In this document: positions 59,705-64,000 of the stretch, in pieces
Position numbering within the stretch: position 1 is the stretch's first letter
Layout of the letters: the number at the start of each line of letters is the position of its first letter
Assembly: GCA_021464415.1 (NCBI GenBank)
Contig: CM038467.1
Coordinates: forward strand, 24,274,011-24,338,010
Direction of reading: 5' to 3'
From: Lonicera japonica
Taxonomy: Eukaryota; Streptophyta; Magnoliopsida; Dipsacales; Caprifoliaceae
Length of the DNA: 64,000 nucleotides
Notes under the pieces: generated by a model
What the model saw: the letters and a program-made list of their open reading frames with translations, nothing else
Database searches by the model: none
What the model was told of the DNA's origin: nothing
Translations under genes and position numbers: made by a program

Positions 59705-60036
59705 GGTCTCGTTTGGTTTACGGAAAGAAAATTAATTATTTTGTCTTTTCCATAGAGGTGAAAAACTAAAGTTTCTGTCAAGTTTTCTTTCTAGTGTTTA
59801 GTAAAACATGGAAAGTATTTAGGTAAGAGTATTGTTGTCCAAATTTTTTGTAATAAATTCTAGAAAATCACAAGGAAAAATCAATCACATGGATTTTGAG
59901 ACGAATGACTTTACCTCCTATATTCCTTCCTATATTCCTTCCATCAAGAAAGTATTTTCGGAATTTGTACTTACCAGACAAAGAAATAATTTACTTTCTT
60001 TTCCTAAATGCTCAAATCCGTAAATCAAACGAAACC
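59705..60036. mobile_element. MITE with GGTCTCGTTTGG ends
   Basis: The left end GGTCTCGTTTGGTTTACGGA and right end TCCGTAAATCAAACGAAACC are inverted repeats of 20 bases with three mismatches. The interior shows inverted GAAAGT/ACTTTC words. The target duplication is unclear. Confidence 0.72.
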
Positions 60037-60314
60037 TTAAGTACAAATGGAAAGCTGCTATTTGTGTTGTAGAGGACAGGTGGTGTTTTTAAAAAAAAAA
60101 TTGAGAAGTAAAGGAAAAGAAAAAAGCACTAATAAGGTGTTTAAGTTTTTATAAAGAAAAAGGGAAAATATTAAAAATGGTAATGTAAGTTAGTCACTTC
60201 ATTTTTTTTCAACGATACTCTTAATTTTTTGCACCAGTTGTAATCCGTTAGTTGAAACTTAACTAAGTTGTTGATGTGATATTCTCATGATGACATGGAA
60301 AGCCAACTTTGATT

Positions 60315-60465
60315 TTTCCTTTTTTAGAAAGGACTTAATTTGGAGATTTGAAAGAACCGCCATTATACACATAAGCAACAACATGTCATCGGGCCGGAGT
60401 CGGCCCAACTGAGATTTTTCCTTTTTTAGAAAGGATTTAATTTGGTGATTTGGAAGAACAACAAA
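60315..60465 (+). repeat. Short direct repeat, about 45 bp twice
   Basis: TTTTTCCTTTTTTAGAAAGG followed by an ATTTAATTTGG-like stretch occurs at about 60315 and again at about 60416. Confidence 0.7.
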
Positions 60466-60482
60466 TCCACCATTACATAAAT

Positions 60483-60860
60483 ACCCAACAAACAGCCTTT
60501 TTTCTCCTTTCTTTTTTTTTCAATCTCTCACGTGTCATCGGATTCGAATCAGTCCATCTAGGCCTATCAAGTGTCAACAGAACGGATTTAGATTGAATCA
60601 AGGTGAATCTAAATTCATATTTAAAAAAGTTTTTGGATCTGATTATAGGATCACTAAAACATTGATTCATATTCAAATTTGTTCGAATTGGATTCGGATC
60701 GAATATATTAGGTTAGTCAAAAACTAGGTCCTATATGCAATTGCTAAACTCCAGTCGGCATTTAACCCTTTCTATAACCAATAAATCTTACCCTTCAAAT
60801 CACCCTATTGATTGAACTTCATAAAATAAGCAACACATGAAAAGAACCAAAAATAAAATA
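60483..60860 (+). repeat. Shortened copy of 50770-51597, with truncated hAT family 2 copy 3
   Basis: It has the same flanking sequence as 50770-51597. The hAT starts at 60559 (TAGGCCTATCAAG), but homology stops near 60706 and the right-hand flank resumes by about 60720-60750. This is either an internal and terminal deletion or aberrant excision. Confidence 0.72.
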
Positions 60861-62987
60861 AAAAATCCTCAATTATCATACTGTAACTATTTTATTATTT
60901 AATCATTTTTTATTTTAAATAAAATATAATCGATGCAAGTTGAACTTATGAACTAGAGGGACTTTTTAGGTAATTTTTAAACTTTAGGTAATAAGGGAAA
61001 GTAAATTGTAGTAAATTATCTTTAACTACTACACTTTTGCATTTTACTCCCTAAGAAAAAAAACCTCAACGTAAACCCCTTTTCTTTGTAAGATTTGAAA
61101 TAAGAGGTTACGATATTAAGGGATCATGAGTATACCCTTGTTTTATAACCTAATTACAGCCATCTCTTTTGTCCTCTGTAATTGGCGATTTTAGAATATG
61201 ACGTTTCCAAGAGGATTATTGTAATTAATATGTTGTGAATTGGATATCTTTGCTATGTAAGATATCAAGTATTCATATTATGAAACACAAAATTTGACCA
61301 TCTATTACAAGTTCCTTGATCTAAATGCCAACATTATATCTAATTGGTATATATAATCAATCTTAACCCTTATATATGATTTCTCCTCATAATGAAATAT
61401 CAAATTAATACTATTATCACTCACACACAAAACATACACTCAAATAGTTACTCTTATCCACATTTCCCTCTCATCTACCTTTAAAAAAAATCAATTAATT
61501 AAAGTGTCGAAACTTTAAATTGAAAAATTAATTTTTTAAGAAAAATTATAATTTTGAAATTTACTTATAAAACAAGATCCATGTAAAAATATATAATTTG
61601 CACAACTAGTTAGGCGTTGAACATTTGCTTTTGCATTTTATGTCGTACAACAATTATTACTTATTTTTAATGTAGTAAGGTACCAATTTTATTTTTCAAC
61701 CATAAAGTAACATTGTTCTTATCATAGATAAAGTTTGTTTGCTTTAATTAAATTTTCATTTGTGTCCCTATAATTTGTCATGCCATTTTACATAGTACAA
61801 TTATTTTTAACTATTTTTTTTTGGCTTATCGGTGCTGTCCGGCATGGATAATACTTAGTTCATATATATAATATATTAAATTATACTAATGCACCCTAAC
61901 ATAATCGCCTATTCTATTTTGCACCCTAAACATTTTTTTAAAATAATTACACCCCAAACATTCAATTTATTGCAATCTAACCCAATAGGTTTTGTCAATG
62001 GTCGTTTCAACACAACATGTGAGTTAATCATGTTGGTCCCCAGTTATAAAATTTGCTAGGAATGACCTATTGGGTTTTTTAACAACAAATTGAATTTGCA
62101 CCAAAAAAAACAACAAATTGAATGCTTAGTTTGCAAATTATTTTAAAAATATTGCATTACAAAATAAAATACGCAATTAATTTGGGTGCATTAGTGTAAT
62201 TTAAGATATATAATATTTCAATTTTGTAGTGATTTTACTAGTTAAAAAATTCTAAAAATCTCTATAGCTGGCCCCCTCCTAGTAAATTTATATTTTAAAC
62301 CTCTCGTAGGTAGGGACGTTAGATACTTTGCTTATATAACAATTTAGTAGAAGAATTTTATGGATTTTTTCTGTTAGCTCTGCTTTACAGAGATAGTCCT
62401 TTCTTTAAATAGAATGAGAAGAAAGGAACTTCTATTTTGAGATGAAATTATAAAGATTGATAAAGATAATTTATTCATTATAAAAATAATCTCCATCAAA
62501 TAATAAAAAATTATTTATTTACCTGTTTACATGAATTTAGAGAAACTAGACATCTAGTATACGTGATGCGTATACAAGCCGGCCTTAGGGAAGGACGACC
62601 ACTCGAGTTAAGAAAGGTAATAATATTTTATTATAAATAAAATATAAAGCTTTTTGATTAATAATGCATCTTTTCAACAAAAAAAAAAAGTTTCTAAAGC
62701 TTAAACATTGTGGACGGAAACAACATCTTTATCTCCTTCTATATGAGAGAATTAGAGAAGCACCAATATTTTTTTCTTTCATTCATATTAATTTCAAAAC
62801 AATAAAAGAAAATTAGAAATTTAGTTGCAATATTTTTTTCTAAAATTCATAATGTGTTTTAGTGACATATAAACTCTTATAATTGAAATAAAATTAATTT
62901 ATTATTCTTAATATAAAAAAAATTCTAAGAGGTCATCTTTTAAAATTTTGCACATGACTTGGACACACTCATATTAAATGTTTTTCA
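60861..62987. other. Gene-free AT-rich stretch
   Basis: No gene. A small hairpin, GTATACG-TGATG-CGTATAC, lies at 62557-62575 beside a CTAG and is treated below as a rejected Helitron end. Confidence 0.5.
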
Positions 62988-63359
62988 GATGTAGATTAGG
63001 TAGGCTCTAAGGTGGATAGAAGGTCTACATCAAGTTATTGTGTCTTTGTTGGAGGAAATTTGGTTTTATGAAAAAGTAAGAAGCAAGATGTTGTGTTTTG
63101 CTTCAGTGCAGAATCAGAATATAGAGCTACGGGTCAGTTTGTGTGTGAAATAATGTGGATATATCAGCTCTTAAATAAAGTAGGAATTAAGACTTCAGTA
63201 CCAACAAAATTGTGGTGTGATAATCAAACCGCCATACATATTGCGTCTAATCCCGTGTTTCATGAACGAACGAAATATATTGAAATTGATTGTTATTTTA
63301 TCCGTGAGAAGATATAGCAAGCCTTAATTTCTACAGGATATATGAAAACTGGAGAGTAA
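62988..63359 (+). pseudogene. Ty1/copia retrotransposon RNase H relic
   Basis: One continuous frame carries the copia RNase H landmarks in order: a DRRSTSSYCVFVGGN block, SAESEYRA, a LWCDNQTAIHIASNPVFH block and then the ERTKYIEIDCYFIREK block. Three in-frame stops interrupt it (TAG at 62997-62999, TGA at 63069-63071, TAG at 63315-63317). The first two stand where Trp is usual. No frameshift is needed. No LTR, integrase or reverse transcriptase core is visible nearby, so only the last part of pol remains. Confidence 0.88.
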
Positions 63360-64000
63360 CATCAGCCATGTGCATAAATATAGAAGTTAAAATGAAAAGT
63401 GTTTACTAAATCATTAAGTAGCCCAATAGCAAGACATATTTTTTAACCCAAAGCTTGCCGATTTAAATCTCATACCATACGACGTTGTTTTTTAGAATAA
63501 CTATATAAACAAAATAAAAAAAATTATCAAAATAGGATACATGGATATTGAATTGAAAAAACCATCTTTAATACATGTATAAATAAAGAACATGAAGATT
63601 GAATTGAAAAAACCATCTCCAATACATTTATAAATAAAGAACATAAAAGTGATCCCGACAAAAATAGGAGAAAGCAATGTGAGGTTAATCACCCTTTACA
63701 CCTGAAAAGTCTTTTATTATTAGATAATGTCTAAGTGACACATTTTTTTTATATAATTTATTTTTCAAACATTAATAAATTTTAAATTTTATTATATAAC
63801 TCTATTTTAAATAAATTTTTTATTACTGAAAAATATTCAGCATACTCTTTCCAAAAACATTCTTCTAAATAAGATATGCAAACTGGTTTAGAATTTAGAA
63901 GAAAAAAAATGAGGGAAAACAAAAGTTACAAAATACAAGTAAAACATTACAAAGAAAGAAAAAACATGGGGAAACAAAACTTACAAAATACAAATGAAAC
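63360..64000. other. Gene-free window end with small tandem repeats
   Basis: A block of about 55 bases with GAATTGAAAAAACCATCT is duplicated at about 63550 and 63600. From about 63917 to the window end a GGGAAA(C)AAAA(G/C)TTACAAAATACAA unit is repeated twice. Confidence 0.6.

Noticed and set aside
62549..62580. CTAG next to a hairpin (GTATACG-TGATG-CGTATAC), like a Helitron end
   Set aside because: The base outside the CTAG is T rather than the A needed for insertion between A and T, and no opposite end was found.
1..64000. CRISPR arrays, bacterial operons, or a plasmid/organelle origin
   Set aside because: The spaced repeats seen are transposon subterminal arrays and microsatellites, and gene structure is eukaryotic throughout.

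Overview
This is a piece of nuclear DNA from a flowering plant, most likely a eudicot. It is very AT-rich, its genes are split by introns with GT/AG borders, and it is crowded with plant-type transposons (CACTA, hAT, Mutator-like, Helitron, Tourist- and Stowaway-like MITEs, LINE and copia relics). No bacterial-style operon, CRISPR array or origin is visible. The species cannot be named from the sequence.

Host genes are few. Two exons of a chloroplast calcium-sensing receptor (CAS-like) lie at 246-804, and the rest of that gene is not found downstream. A tRNA-Glu(UUC) gene lies at 35825-35895. A complete seven-exon gene for a small P-loop ATPase resembling SWSAP1 lies at 44008-45719. A complete six-exon plastid fibrillin (FBN3/PAP type) lies at 53629-58508, and a broken copy of it lies at 36603-41523.

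The left part (1-14.5 kb) holds the CAS fragment, the 3' end of one CACTA transposon (to 3720), and the decayed two-gene coding region of a second CACTA element (8397-13858). From 14.5 to 33 kb there is no gene, only MITEs, hAT elements, simple repeats and an unusual run of 28 C. The core is a diverged segmental duplication, copy A about 33056-41612 and copy B about 51598-57076. Each copy carries the same LINE relic followed by the fibrillin gene. Because the copies carry different insertions, each gives the empty site for the other. This confirms a 1467-bp Mutator-like element that captured the first exon of a VPS60-like ESCRT gene, a 539-bp hAT in intron 1 of the intact fibrillin gene, and a Tourist-like MITE. 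An hAT fragment interrupts exon 1 of the broken copy and is itself interrupted by a 1320-bp Helitron, whose empty site is preserved in a related hAT at 49988-50690.

Between the two copies (41.8-50 kb) is a repeated composite of tRNA-like (SINE-type) units and a roughly 270-bp module of unknown nature, around the SWSAP1-like gene. The right end (58.5-64 kb) holds a Stowaway MITE, another MITE, a partial repeat of 50.8-51.6 kb and a copia retrotransposon relic.

No new multi-gene system was found. The most interesting items are the Mutator-like element with its captured exon flanked by direct repeats, the nested insertions verified by empty sites, and the SINE-like composite repeat.
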